64,000 nucleotides of DNA from an uncultured Faecalibacterium sp. (lineage in GTDB: Bacteria; Bacillota; Clostridia; Oscillospirales; Ruminococcaceae). A program made the position numbers and the translations under genes. The DNA is taken from NCBI GenBank assembly GCA_937880095.1, contig CALFLK010000023.1:62001-126000 (forward strand), given 5' to 3'. Numbering within the stretch: the first letter of the stretch is position 1; each line of letters opens with the position of its first letter. Under the pieces are notes generated by a model. That model was not told where the DNA came from. It searched no databases and was given only the letters and a program-made list of their open reading frames with translations. Positions 32,645 through 40,282 of the stretch are shown piece by piece.

Positions 32645-33841
32645 TTAAGCGCGTCTGTCACGGATGGCATCCAGAATGGCATCTGCTGCATCGTCTTTTG
32701 TCAGCAAGGGCAGTTCGGTTTGACCATCCTGCGTCAGCAGCGTGATGACATTGGTATCTACCCCAAAGCCTGCCCCGGCAACCTTCAGATTGTTGGCGCA
32801 GATCATGTCCAGATTTTTCTTTTTCAGTTTGGCGGCAGAGTTTTCCACAAGATGTTCCGTCTCCATGGAAAAACCACACAAAAACTGACAGGGCTTTTTC
32901 TGCGGACCGAGGGTGCCCAGAATATCCGGGGTGCGCTCAGTGGCAATGGAAAAGTCGCCTGCCTGTTTTTTGATTTTCTGATCGGATACCTGCGCAGGGC
33001 GGTAATCCGCCACGGCGGCAGCCATAATTAAAACATCGGTATCTGCAAAGTGGTCACAGACTGCTTGATACATATCCTGTGCCGAAACAATGGGAACATC
33101 CTCTACAAAAGGAATCGGGTTCAGTGCAGTCTGACCATGGATCAAGGTCACATCTGCACCGCGCAGCATAGCGGCACGCGCTAGTGCATAGCCCATTTTG
33201 CCTGTGGAATGGTTGGTCAGGTATCGTACCGGGTCCAGCGATTCCTGGGTTGCTCCGGCGGTTACAGTGATGCGTACGCCTGCCAGGTCTTTTTCCTTGG
33301 CAATGGTGCGGTACACATAGTCCAGCAGAACTTCTTCTTTCGGCAGTTTACCACTGCCCACATCCCGGCAAGCCAGCATACCGCAGTCGGACGGGATGAT
33401 GATAAAGCCGTATTTTTCCAAGGTTTTCAGGTTATCCTGCGTGATAGGATTTTCCAGCATGGCAGTATTCATAGCGGGTGCTACTAGCTTGGGGCATTTT
33501 GCTGCCAGTGCAACCGTTGTGAGCATATCATCTGCAATGCCGTGTGCCAGCTTCGCAATTACGTTTGCGGTTGCGGGCGCAATCAGCATCACATCTGCCT
33601 TTTTAGCAAGGGAAATGTGCTTCACATCGTACTGGAAATTCCGGTCGAACGTATCAATATAGCACTTGCGGTGCGTCAGAGTTTCAAAAGTCAGCGGCGT
33701 GATGAACTGGGTGGCGTTCTCGGTCATAATCACATCCACACCAGCACCGGTCTTGCCCAGTGCGCTGGCTACGTTTGCCATTTTATAAGCGGCAATGCCG
33801 CCGGTAATGCCCAAGAGCACGTTTTTTCCGCTCAAGTTCAT
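32645..33841 (-). CDS. coaBC: Bifunctional phosphopantothenoylcysteine decarboxylase / phosphopantothenate-cysteine ligase
   Basis: 398 residues; two successive steps of coenzyme A synthesis. The N-terminal flavin-dependent CoaC part (about 1-180) has GITGGIAAYK, the active-site H of VKHISLAKKAD, APAMNTAML and the substrate clamp Cys in MLACRDVGSGKLP. The C-terminal CoaB part (about 185-398) has TAGATQESLDPVRYLTN in short form TAGATQE and ITNHSTGKMG-like TNHSTGKMG, and AAAVADYRP. Start at 33841 (MNLSGKN) with AGGCAGGA upstream. Divergent from coaX with overlapping promoters. Confidence 0.95.
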   Translation of the reverse strand: MNLSGKNVLLGITGGIAAYKMANVASALGKTGAGVDVIMTENATQFITPLTFETLTHRKCYIDTFDRNFQYDVKHISLAKKADVMLIAPATANVIAKLAHGIADDMLTTVALAAKCPKLVAPAMNTAMLENPITQDNLKTLEKYGFIIIPSDCGMLACRDVGSGKLPKEEVLLDYVYRTIAKEKDLAGVRITVTAGATQESLDPVRYLTNHSTGKMGYALARAAMLRGADVTLIHGQTALNPIPFVEDVPIVSAQDMYQAVCDHFADTDVLIMAAAVADYRPAQVSDQKIKKQAGDFSIATERTPDILGTLGPQKKPCQFLCGFSMETEHLVENSAAKLKKKNLDMICANNLKVAGAGFGVDTNVITLLTQDGQTELPLLTKDDAADAILDAIRDRRA

Positions 33842-33890
33842 AAAAATCCTGCCTTTCCGGCTGCAAAAATTGCCTGCAACCAACGAAATT

Positions 33891-33919
33891 AGTATACTTG
33901 CTTTCCATAGTGTTTTCAA
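33891..33919 (-). promoter_or_regulatory. Promoter of coaBC
   Basis: Minus-strand TTGAAA (33919..33914), 17 bp, TATACT (33896..33891). Its -35 coincides with that of the divergent coaX promoter. Confidence 0.8.
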
Positions 33920-33941
33920 GTATGCGGGGGAGTGCTATAAT
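33913..33941 (+). promoter_or_regulatory. Promoter of coaX
   Basis: TTTTCA (33913-33918), 17 bp, extended -10 TGcTATAAT (TATAAT 33936-33941). Confidence 0.75.
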
Positions 33942-33980
33942 AAGGAGCGTAAAAAATGCACCCCAGAAAAGGAGTACTAT

Positions 33981-34829
33981 ATGATCCTTGCCATCGATAT
34001 CGGCAACACCACCGTCGCCTTGGCGGGCATTAAGGACGGACGTGTATGCTTTGTATCGCACATGGAAACCCTGCGCTGCGCTACCGAGGCAGACTATCGC
34101 CCCCGGCTGGAAAAAGCATTTTCCGGCGCAAAATATCACCCCGTCCGCTTCGAGGGCGCGGTGCTGGCCAGCGTTGTGCCAACGATCACACAGGTCGTAG
34201 CCCATTGTGTATCAGAATATTGTGATACGGAACCCCTGATTATCGGTCCGGAAACGAAAACCGGATTGACCATGGCGGTACCGGAACCGGAAAAGGTCGG
34301 CAAAGACCGCATTGTAGATGCGGCTGCAGCTGCAGCACATTATCCACTTCCGGTTGTTACCGTGGACATGGGCACAGCCACAACCTTTAATGTGATCGAC
34401 GAGAAAAAAGCCTTTTTGGGCGGTTTGATCTGCCCGGGGCTGACTACGGGTCTGCGCGCACTGAGTGAGCGCTGTGCCCAGCTGCCGCAGGTGCGGCTGA
34501 ATTCCCCCAAAGCTGCTATTGGAACCAATACCGCAGATTGTATGATCAATGGTGCGGTACTGGGTGCAGCTGCTATGATTGACGGCATTACCGAACGGGT
34601 CGAAGCCCAGCTGGGCCGACCGGCAACGGTAGTCGTTACAGGCGGTCTGGCACGATTTGTTGTGCCACACTGCCGTCGAACGGTGGTATACGAGCCGGAG
34701 CTTTTGTTCAAAGGGCTGGCGGCTTTGTATGCGGTGAACCGTCCTACCGGTCCTGTGGCCGGAGAACAGGTGAGCCGAAAACGAAAGCGGCGGCGTAAAC
34801 CTCGCCGCCATGAACACCGCGGCAGATAA
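33981..34829 (+). CDS. coaX: Type III pantothenate kinase
   Basis: 282 residues; phosphorylates pantothenate, the first step of CoA synthesis. MILAIDIGNTTVALAG carries the N-terminal catalytic Asp (D6), GKDRIVDAAAA and VDMGTATTFNV carry the phosphate and substrate loops, and GGLICPGLTTGLRAL is typical of the family. ATG at 33981 with AAAGGAG. The last 17 residues (from about 266) are an unusual run of Arg/Lys (KRKRRRKPRRHEHRGR). Paired with coaBC across a shared promoter region and followed by an ECF transporter S-component gene. Confidence 0.94.
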   Translation: MILAIDIGNTTVALAGIKDGRVCFVSHMETLRCATEADYRPRLEKAFSGAKYHPVRFEGAVLASVVPTITQVVAHCVSEYCDTEPLIIGPETKTGLTMAVPEPEKVGKDRIVDAAAAAAHYPLPVVTVDMGTATTFNVIDEKKAFLGGLICPGLTTGLRALSERCAQLPQVRLNSPKAAIGTNTADCMINGAVLGAAAMIDGITERVEAQLGRPATVVVTGGLARFVVPHCRRTVVYEPELLFKGLAALYAVNRPTGPVAGEQVSRKRKRRRKPRRHEHRGR

Positions 34830-34910
34830 CTGCCGCCGAGCCCGATGTTTTATCGGGCAGCGTTACGTCGTATCCGATATGAAAGGCGGAACGGCAGTAG
34901 GAGGAAAAAC

Positions 34911-35525
34911 ATGATGCATCAAAACACAAACAAAGTACACCACATGACCCAGCTAGCCCTGCTGGTGGCAATTACGCTGGTGATGGCGTATACCCCGCTG
35001 GGATATTTCCGCACCCCGCTTCTAAGTGTGAGCTTTTTGACGGTTCCGGTCGCAATCGGTGCGATTTTGATGGGACCCACAACAGGTGCTATTCTAGGTA
35101 CGGTATTTGGCTTAACCAGCTTTGCAGATGCCTTCACAGGCGGCGGTATGAAAGCCATGCTGCTGACCATCAATCCGGTGTACTGTTTCATCACTACCGT
35201 TTTTGCACGGCTGCTGTGCGGTCTGGTCTGCGGTTTGGTGTTCTGTGGCTTGAATAAATTACTGCATGGCAGCAAATTGAGCTACATTCTGGCAGCGCTG
35301 GTATGCCCGGCAGCGAATACGCTGTTCTTTATGGGCGGTATCATGCTGTTCTATTTCAACACCGATTATGTGCAGGGACTTTGCACCAACTATGGCGTAA
35401 CAAATCCCTTTGCTTTGATTGCAGCGATGGTCGGCGTGCAGGGTCTGATCGAACTGGTCGTCTGTGGTACGATTGCTTCTGCCGTTTGTGTACCGCTGGC
35501 AAAATATCTGCATAAAAAAGCGTAA
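34911..35525 (+). CDS. ECF transporter S-component, possibly for pantothenate
   Basis: 204 residues with about six membrane segments and the ECF S-component signature in the first third (LALLVAITLVMAY, GAILMGPTTGAILGTVFGL). S-components bind a vitamin and dock to a shared EcfT-EcfA energising module, which is not in this window. Direct position behind coaX and near coaBC suggests pantothenate (PanT-like), as in other Firmicutes, but this is inference. ATG at 34911 follows GGAGGA; ATG at 34914 is also possible. The 81-nt gap after coaX holds hairpins CGGCAG-ATAA-CTGCCG and GCCCGAT-gtttt-ATCGGGC (34840-34858) without T runs. Confidence 0.85.
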   Translation: MMHQNTNKVHHMTQLALLVAITLVMAYTPLGYFRTPLLSVSFLTVPVAIGAILMGPTTGAILGTVFGLTSFADAFTGGGMKAMLLTINPVYCFITTVFARLLCGLVCGLVFCGLNKLLHGSKLSYILAALVCPAANTLFFMGGIMLFYFNTDYVQGLCTNYGVTNPFALIAAMVGVQGLIELVVCGTIASAVCVPLAKYLHKKA

Positions 35526-35538
35526 TCCTTTCATCTAT

Positions 35539-35579
35539 AAAAAGCCCCGATGTGTGTTCTGCTCACATCGGGGCTTTTC
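35539..35579 (+). terminator. Terminator of the coaX-ECF unit
   Basis: 15-16-bp stem AAAAGCCCCGATGTG (35540-35554) with 35564-35578. Confidence 0.92.
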
Positions 35580-35613
35580 ATATATTGTAACAGCCCGCTG
35601 CCTGTTTGCGGGA

Positions 35614-35641
35614 ACAGGACGGTTTTTCTGCGCATAGGATG
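35614..35641 (+). promoter_or_regulatory. Weak candidate for a sporulation sigma-K-type promoter before dpaA
   Basis: AC at 35614-35615, then 17 nt, then CATAGGATG (35633-35641), compared with the B. subtilis sigma-K pattern AC-N16-CATAnnnTA. No good sigma-A promoter is present between the upstream terminator and dpaA. Low-information match. Confidence 0.25.
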
Positions 35642-35668
35642 GAAAAATCGGTGCGGGAGGGCTGTCTT

Positions 35669-36460
35669 TTGGAAAAACGAAAAACGATTATGGTTTTACA
35701 GCAGGACGCACGCTTGCAGGCAGCAGCGTGTGCGCTGGAACAAGCGGGCTGGTGGATTGCTGACGAAACACAGGCACCACAAACATCTGTGTGGGTATTG
35801 CCGCTGCCGCTTTCTGCGGAGCGACCGGGTCTGGCAGAACTTTTGCAGCAGGCATCACCGGGGACGTTGATTTTGGGCGGTCGGATTGCACCGTCGGTAT
35901 ATGATTTGCCACGGGCAAAGGGCGTTGAACTGGTAGATTACTATGCGCGTCCGGAGCTTGTGGAGTTAAATGCAATCCCTACAGCGGAAGGCTGTATTGC
36001 CATGCTGATGGCGAACAGTAAGCGGACGCTGTGGCAGCAGAAAATCTTGCTGATCGGGTTCGGTCGTGTAGCGCGTGCGTTGGCGGTGCGGCTGGCGGCA
36101 TTGGGCGCACAGGTGACAGTTGCAGCACGAGATTCTGCCCAGCGCGCGTTTGCAAAAGGGCTGGGGTGTGAAGCAGTACCGCTGGAACAGCTGAATCATC
36201 TTACAGACTATAGCACTGTGGTAAATACGGTTCCTGCAATGCTTCTGGACGAAAGTCGGCTGGAAAAATTACCGCAGGGGAGCCTGATTGTGGATTTAGC
36301 CAGCAAACCCGGCGGCACAGATTTTGCTGCCGCAAAACGTCTGGGTCATACCGCTTTACACGCATTGGGTCTGCCGGGTAAGTGTGCGCCTGAAACAGCG
36401 GGACAGTTTATTGCAGATACCATTTTGCAGATTTTACAGGAGAGGAGCGAACAGCTTTGA
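35669..36460 (+). CDS. dpaA: Dipicolinate synthase subunit A (SpoVFA)
   Basis: 263 residues; NAD(P)-binding subunit of the mother-cell enzyme that converts a dihydrodipicolinate-pathway intermediate to dipicolinic acid, the core solute of endospores. YYARPELVELNAIPTAEG (about 98-115) and the Rossmann motif LLIGFGRVARALAVRLAALGA (shown in part GFGRVARALA, about 132-141) are diagnostic, as is VDLASKPGGTDF. The start is TTG at 35669, seven nt after GGGAGGG. Stop overlaps dpaB start. Its presence indicates a sporulating ancestry. Confidence 0.93.
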   Translation: MEKRKTIMVLQQDARLQAAACALEQAGWWIADETQAPQTSVWVLPLPLSAERPGLAELLQQASPGTLILGGRIAPSVYDLPRAKGVELVDYYARPELVELNAIPTAEGCIAMLMANSKRTLWQQKILLIGFGRVARALAVRLAALGAQVTVAARDSAQRAFAKGLGCEAVPLEQLNHLTDYSTVVNTVPAMLLDESRLEKLPQGSLIVDLASKPGGTDFAAAKRLGHTALHALGLPGKCAPETAGQFIADTILQILQERSEQL

Positions 36461-37053
36461 CACAACCATCTTTTGAAACAAAAAAACCGACGGTGGCATT
36501 GGGAATATGCGGCAGTTTCTGCACGCTGGATAAAACCGTTCCGACCATTCAGGCATTGCAGAAGCGGGGCTGGAATGTTCAGCCGGTAATGAGCTATGAA
36601 ACAGCATCGCAGGATACCCGCTTTGGCACAGCAGCATACTGGCGGGAAACCATTGAAAAGCTCACAGGAAATCCCATTCTGGATACTCTGACCGGCGTAG
36701 AACCGCTGGGACCCAAGGGAATGGCAGATGTAATGGTGATTGCCCCGTGTACCGGTACAACACTGGCACGGCTGGATATGGGTTTGAGCGATACGCCGAT
36801 TACACTGGCGGCAAAGAGTTTGCTGCGTATCCACAGACCCATTGTGCTGGCGGTTTCCACCAATGATGGCTTGGGCGCATCGGCACAGAATATCGGGGCA
36901 CTTTTGGTGCGGAGAGATTTTTATTTTGTGCCGTTTGGGCAGGATGACTGCATCAAAAAGCCCATGAGCCTGAAAGCAGATTTTACCCGAATTTCGGATA
37001 CGTTGGAGGAAGCACTGCATGGTCGTCAAATTCAGCCGATTTTGGTACCGTGA
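36457..37053 (+). CDS. dpaB: Dipicolinate synthase subunit B (SpoVFB)
   Basis: 198 residues of the flavoprotein-fold SpoVFB family: VALGICGSFCTLDKTVP at the N-terminus, PLGPKGMADVMVIAPCTGTTLARL in the middle (read here as MADVMVIAPCTGTT) and a late KPMSLKADF. It works with DpaA to make dipicolinate. TTG start at 36457 overlaps the dpaA TGA by 4 nt, so translation is coupled. The dapA/dapB/asd genes that supply substrate, and spore coat or germination genes, are not in the window. Confidence 0.93.
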   Translation: MTQPSFETKKPTVALGICGSFCTLDKTVPTIQALQKRGWNVQPVMSYETASQDTRFGTAAYWRETIEKLTGNPILDTLTGVEPLGPKGMADVMVIAPCTGTTLARLDMGLSDTPITLAAKSLLRIHRPIVLAVSTNDGLGASAQNIGALLVRRDFYFVPFGQDDCIKKPMSLKADFTRISDTLEEALHGRQIQPILVP

Positions 37054-37107
37054 GCGTTTTTTGACGAAAATAAACACAGGATTATTCTTTCACTGATTCG
37101 ATAAGTG

Positions 37108-37116
37108 TGCTATACT
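37108..37116 (+). promoter_or_regulatory. Extended -10 promoter upstream of the carboxypeptidase leader
   Basis: TGcTATACT; gives a leader of about 140 nt that runs through a small hairpin (GCCGT-gttttt-ACGGC, 37157-37172) and then a terminator. Confidence 0.5.
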
Positions 37117-37204
37117 GAATAACGTATGGCTATTTGCTAAAATGAAAAAGAAAACAGCCGTGTTTTTACGGCGTGGATATACAAAGAATGATGCAGCGCA
37201 AAGG

Positions 37205-37236
37205 AAAGCTCCCTGCGGCGCAGGTGGCTTTTTTCG
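37205..37236 (+). terminator. Terminator or attenuator just before the D,D-carboxypeptidase gene
   Basis: Stem of five GC-rich pairs (CCTGC/GCAGG) and six outer pairs (AAAGC/GCTTT) with one mismatch, followed by six Ts. It ends 18 nt before the next ribosome site and lies downstream of the promoter at 37108. Confidence 0.75.
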
Positions 37237-37266
37237 TTGCCAAAGAATATAAGTGAGGATCTTTTG

Positions 37267-38571
37267 GTGAAAAAAATCATAGCAAGTCTGATGTGTGTGG
37301 TCCTGCTGATGTTGTGCGCCGCCCCGGTTTATGCCGAAGAATTGCCGGCAGGAATCACCAGTCTGTCTTATTTTGTGATGGACGCAAAAACAGGTGCGCC
37401 TTTGTTTGGATGGAACGAAGATCGGTCGTATGATCCGGCTTCGGTTACAAAGGTTATGACGGTTGGCTTGGCGTGCGAAAAAGCACAAGGGGACTGGAGT
37501 ACCCCGCTTACCGTCAGCCATGATGATGTACACAGCTTATGGAATACCGATTCCAGCCATATCGCTTTGCAGGAAGGCGAAGTTGTGGTGCTGGAGGATA
37601 TGTTGTACGCAGCAATGATTGCCAGCGCAAACGATGCCTGTAATGTATTGGCGGAGTATCTCAGCGAGGACGGCACGATTGCTGGCGGCGTAGCCGTAAT
37701 GAATGCCAAAGCACAAGAGCTGGGTTTGGAAAATACCCATTTTGCCAACCCGCACGGCATCTCGGAAGAGGGACATTACATTTCGGCGCGGGATTTGGCG
37801 ACCATTTTGCGCTGGGCGCTGCAGCAGCCGGGATTTTATCAGATTTTTACCCGTGTTGACACCTATTATATGGACCCGACCAATCGGCAGGAGCAGGAGC
37901 GTGCCTTCTGGATGCACGATTATATGCGCCTGAGCGGCAGCGGCCATTACATCCCGGAAATTGTTGGCTCCAAGATGGGCTATACCGATGAAGCCCGATA
38001 TACCTATGTGTGTCTGGCAGAAAAAGACGGCAAACAGCTGATTTGCTCTGTAATGAAGAGCAACATGAAGCAGGAAAAATATCTGGATACCGCAGCCATT
38101 TTGGATTATGCCTTCCAGAACTATCACAGCGTAGATATCCCGCCGCAGGCAGGTGCTGCGCAGGTAGGGGTTCGCGGCGGCGGTGATGTGTTTGGCACGG
38201 TGAATGCAGACCTTGGCGGTCTGAGTATCCTGCTGCATAACAGTCTGAACGAAGAAGCCGTTACCCTGACAGATACCGACCCGGAATATACCATCGGTGG
38301 CGCTATGCCGCAGGCGCATTACCAGATTGTTGGCGGCGATTACCAGATGGACAGTGTGGTTTCCGGCCCGATGACGTTGACCGGATTGGAAGAAGCCTTT
38401 GCGCATACACCGGAACAAAAATTTGAGCAGAAGGGTACAGCCGATCGAGTAGGAACAACCACCAGCTTGTTCTGGGTTCTTGTTGCTGTGGCGGCTGTGG
38501 CGGTCAGTGTGCTTTGGGGCGTTGGACGCCTGCGCGCCGGAAGAAAGCAGTTGCGTCATTTTACAAAATAG
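37267..38571 (+). CDS. D-alanyl-D-alanine carboxypeptidase (S11 family, DacF/DacB-like)
   Basis: 434 residues. Signal peptide (about 1-25, ending PVYAEE), then the penicillin-binding domain with S-x-x-K in ASVTKVMT (about 61), S-x-N in MIASANDAC (about 116) and a KMG triad in GSKMGYT (about 228) where most S11 enzymes have KTG. A C-terminal beta domain is followed by a membrane segment (about 402-422) and basic tail that anchor it. Such enzymes trim the terminal D-Ala of peptidoglycan stems; DacF and DacB act in spore cortex formation. Position after dpaAB makes a spore role possible. GTG start after TGAGGAT. Confidence 0.9.
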   Translation: MKKIIASLMCVVLLMLCAAPVYAEELPAGITSLSYFVMDAKTGAPLFGWNEDRSYDPASVTKVMTVGLACEKAQGDWSTPLTVSHDDVHSLWNTDSSHIALQEGEVVVLEDMLYAAMIASANDACNVLAEYLSEDGTIAGGVAVMNAKAQELGLENTHFANPHGISEEGHYISARDLATILRWALQQPGFYQIFTRVDTYYMDPTNRQEQERAFWMHDYMRLSGSGHYIPEIVGSKMGYTDEARYTYVCLAEKDGKQLICSVMKSNMKQEKYLDTAAILDYAFQNYHSVDIPPQAGAAQVGVRGGGDVFGTVNADLGGLSILLHNSLNEEAVTLTDTDPEYTIGGAMPQAHYQIVGGDYQMDSVVSGPMTLTGLEEAFAHTPEQKFEQKGTADRVGTTTSLFWVLVAVAAVAVSVLWGVGRLRAGRKQLRHFTK

Positions 38572-38579
38572 GGTATGAT
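38551..38579 (+). promoter_or_regulatory. Promoter of the polysaccharide export operon
   Basis: TTGCGT (38551-38556), 17 bp, TATGAT (38574-38579), overlapping the end of the carboxypeptidase gene. Confidence 0.5.
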
Positions 38580-38641
38580 TATAAAATAAAAGTAGGGTAT
38601 GCTGCCACAGGGAAAAGACAGCATGGAAAGGTAGGATTTCC

Positions 38642-39448
38642 TTGAGGAAAATGAAAGATTGTGCAGCCTCCTTTTGGAGGTATCGCTATCTGCTGCAAAA
38701 TTTGGTCAGCCGTGATTTCAAGCTGAAATATCGCCGCAGTGTGCTGGGCGTATTGTGGAGCGTTTTGAATCCGCTGATGATGTGCTTGGTGTACTGGGTT
38801 GTCTTTGGCAGTTTTTTGGGTCAGGTCCGCGGCGGCGGTATCGACAATTTTATGGCTTATCTGATGATCGGTCAGTTGGCATTCTCCTTTTTCAATGACG
38901 CAACCACTGCTGGTATGAGCAGTGTTCTGGGTGCAGCACCGCTGCTGAAAAAGGTGTACATCCCCAAATATATTTTCCCACTGGAAAAATGCTGCTTTGC
39001 TATGGTGAACTGCTTCTTCAGTTTTCTGGCATTGTTGATGGTGATGATTCTGACCGGTACGCCGATGCATTGGAGCGCGCTGCTGGTTTGGTTCCCGATG
39101 ATTACCCTGTTTATGTTTACACTGGGTATGGGGCTGTTTTTGTCTGCACTGGTCGTGTTTTTCCGCGATGTGATGCATATGTGGACCGTATTTACCACGG
39201 CTTTGATGTATGTTTCTGCTGTGTTCTATGATCCGCATACCATGTTGACACAGGGCTCTTTGGCTTACTATGTAGTTATGGCAAACCCCCTGTATTGGTA
39301 CATTACTTCGATGCGTCAGGTCATTTTGTGGGGTAAGCCGCTGACGGCGCAGATGTATCTGATTTGCGGCGGCTGGGCTGTGGTATCCCTGACGCTCGGC
39401 GTGCTGGTATTCAGAAAGCTGCAGGACAAGTTTGTTCTGCATATCTAA
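38642..39448 (+). CDS. ABC transporter permease for polysaccharide/teichoic acid export (ABC-2, TagG/RfbA-like)
   Basis: 268 residues, six predicted membrane segments, with the ABC-2 N-terminal motif RDFKLKYRRSVLGVLWSVLNPLMM (seen as KYRRSVLGVLWSVLNP, about 27-42). It forms the channel for a lipid-linked glycan with the ATPase encoded 16 nt downstream. TTG start at 38642 fits AGG at 38629-38632; an ATG three codons later is the alternative. No terminator separates this gene from the carboxypeptidase gene, so some read-through is possible. Confidence 0.9.
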   Translation: MRKMKDCAASFWRYRYLLQNLVSRDFKLKYRRSVLGVLWSVLNPLMMCLVYWVVFGSFLGQVRGGGIDNFMAYLMIGQLAFSFFNDATTAGMSSVLGAAPLLKKVYIPKYIFPLEKCCFAMVNCFFSFLALLMVMILTGTPMHWSALLVWFPMITLFMFTLGMGLFLSALVVFFRDVMHMWTVFTTALMYVSAVFYDPHTMLTQGSLAYYVVMANPLYWYITSMRQVILWGKPLTAQMYLICGGWAVVSLTLGVLVFRKLQDKFVLHI

Positions 39449-39464
39449 GGGGGGAGGCATAGAA

Positions 39465-40208
39465 ATGGAACCAATCATTCGTGTACAGGACGTTTCCATG
39501 CGCTTCAACCTGTCCAGCGAAAAGCATGAAAGCCTGAAAGAATATTTTATGGCATTGGTCAAGGGCCGACTGCACTACGATGAGTTTTTTGCGTTGAAAC
39601 ATGTCAATCTGGAGATTATGCCCGGCGAGTTTTATGGTCTGGTGGGCTTGAACGGCAGCGGTAAATCTACACTGCTGAAAACCATTGCGGGCGTGTATAA
39701 GCCCAGCAGTGGTTCGGTTACGGTCAATGGTACGATTGCGCCGTTGATTGAGCTGGGCGCTGGTTTCGATATGGACCTGACCGCACGGGAAAACATTTAT
39801 CTGAATGGTACCGTGCTGGGTCATTCGCCCAAGTATCTGGATTCCAAGTTCGATGAAATCGTGGAATTCAGCGAGCTGAAGGACTTTTTGGATGTGCCTT
39901 TGAAGAACTATTCTTCCGGTATGGTGGCACGTCTGGCGTTTGCTGTAGCAACCATCACCAAGCCAGACATCCTGATTGCGGACGAAGTGCTGTCTGTCGG
40001 CGACTTTTTGTTCCAGCAGAAGTGCGAAAAGCGTATGCAGGAGCTGATGAGCGGCGGTACAACGGTGCTGTTTGTTTCCCATTCCATTGAGCAGGTGGAG
40101 CGTATGTGTACCAAGGTAGCCTGGCTGAGCCATGGTGAAGTAAAAATGAACGGTGACACGGCAACCGTCTGCGATGCATACAAAAAGGCACAGCGCGGCG
40201 AAGAATAA
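39465..40208 (+). CDS. ABC transporter ATP-binding protein for polysaccharide export (TagH/RfbB-like)
   Basis: 247 residues: Walker A VGLNGSGKST (about 65-74), signature NYSSGMVARLAFAVA, Walker B ILIADEVLSVGD and switch His in FVSHSIEQ. The insert EKHESLKEYFMALVKGR near the N-terminus is typical of glycan exporters. It lacks the C-terminal carbohydrate-binding extension found in some relatives. Ribosome site GGGGGGAGG. Operon with the permease and, beyond a hairpin, two glycosyltransferases. Confidence 0.9.
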   Translation: MEPIIRVQDVSMRFNLSSEKHESLKEYFMALVKGRLHYDEFFALKHVNLEIMPGEFYGLVGLNGSGKSTLLKTIAGVYKPSSGSVTVNGTIAPLIELGAGFDMDLTARENIYLNGTVLGHSPKYLDSKFDEIVEFSELKDFLDVPLKNYSSGMVARLAFAVATITKPDILIADEVLSVGDFLFQQKCEKRMQELMSGGTTVLFVSHSIEQVERMCTKVAWLSHGEVKMNGDTATVCDAYKKAQRGEE

Positions 40209-40219
40209 TACAAACAATG

Positions 40220-40248
40220 GGCTGGGCGGAATGACCGGCCCGTTTTTC
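40220..40248 (+). terminator. Weak intra-operon terminator
   Basis: 7-bp GC-rich stem GGGCTGG/CCGGCCC (one G-U) with a 9-nt loop, then GTTTTT. Probably partial, lowering expression of the glycosyltransferases relative to the exporter. Confidence 0.5.
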
Positions 40249-40282
40249 GTGTCTGGATTTGAACAAGAGAGGAGCCATCAAA

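Noticed and set aside
37189..37257. 22-codon frame running through the attenuator before the carboxypeptidase gene
   Set aside because: It would encode the terminator hairpin itself and ends in the next ribosome site, which looked like a leader peptide, but there is no Shine-Dalgarno before its ATG.
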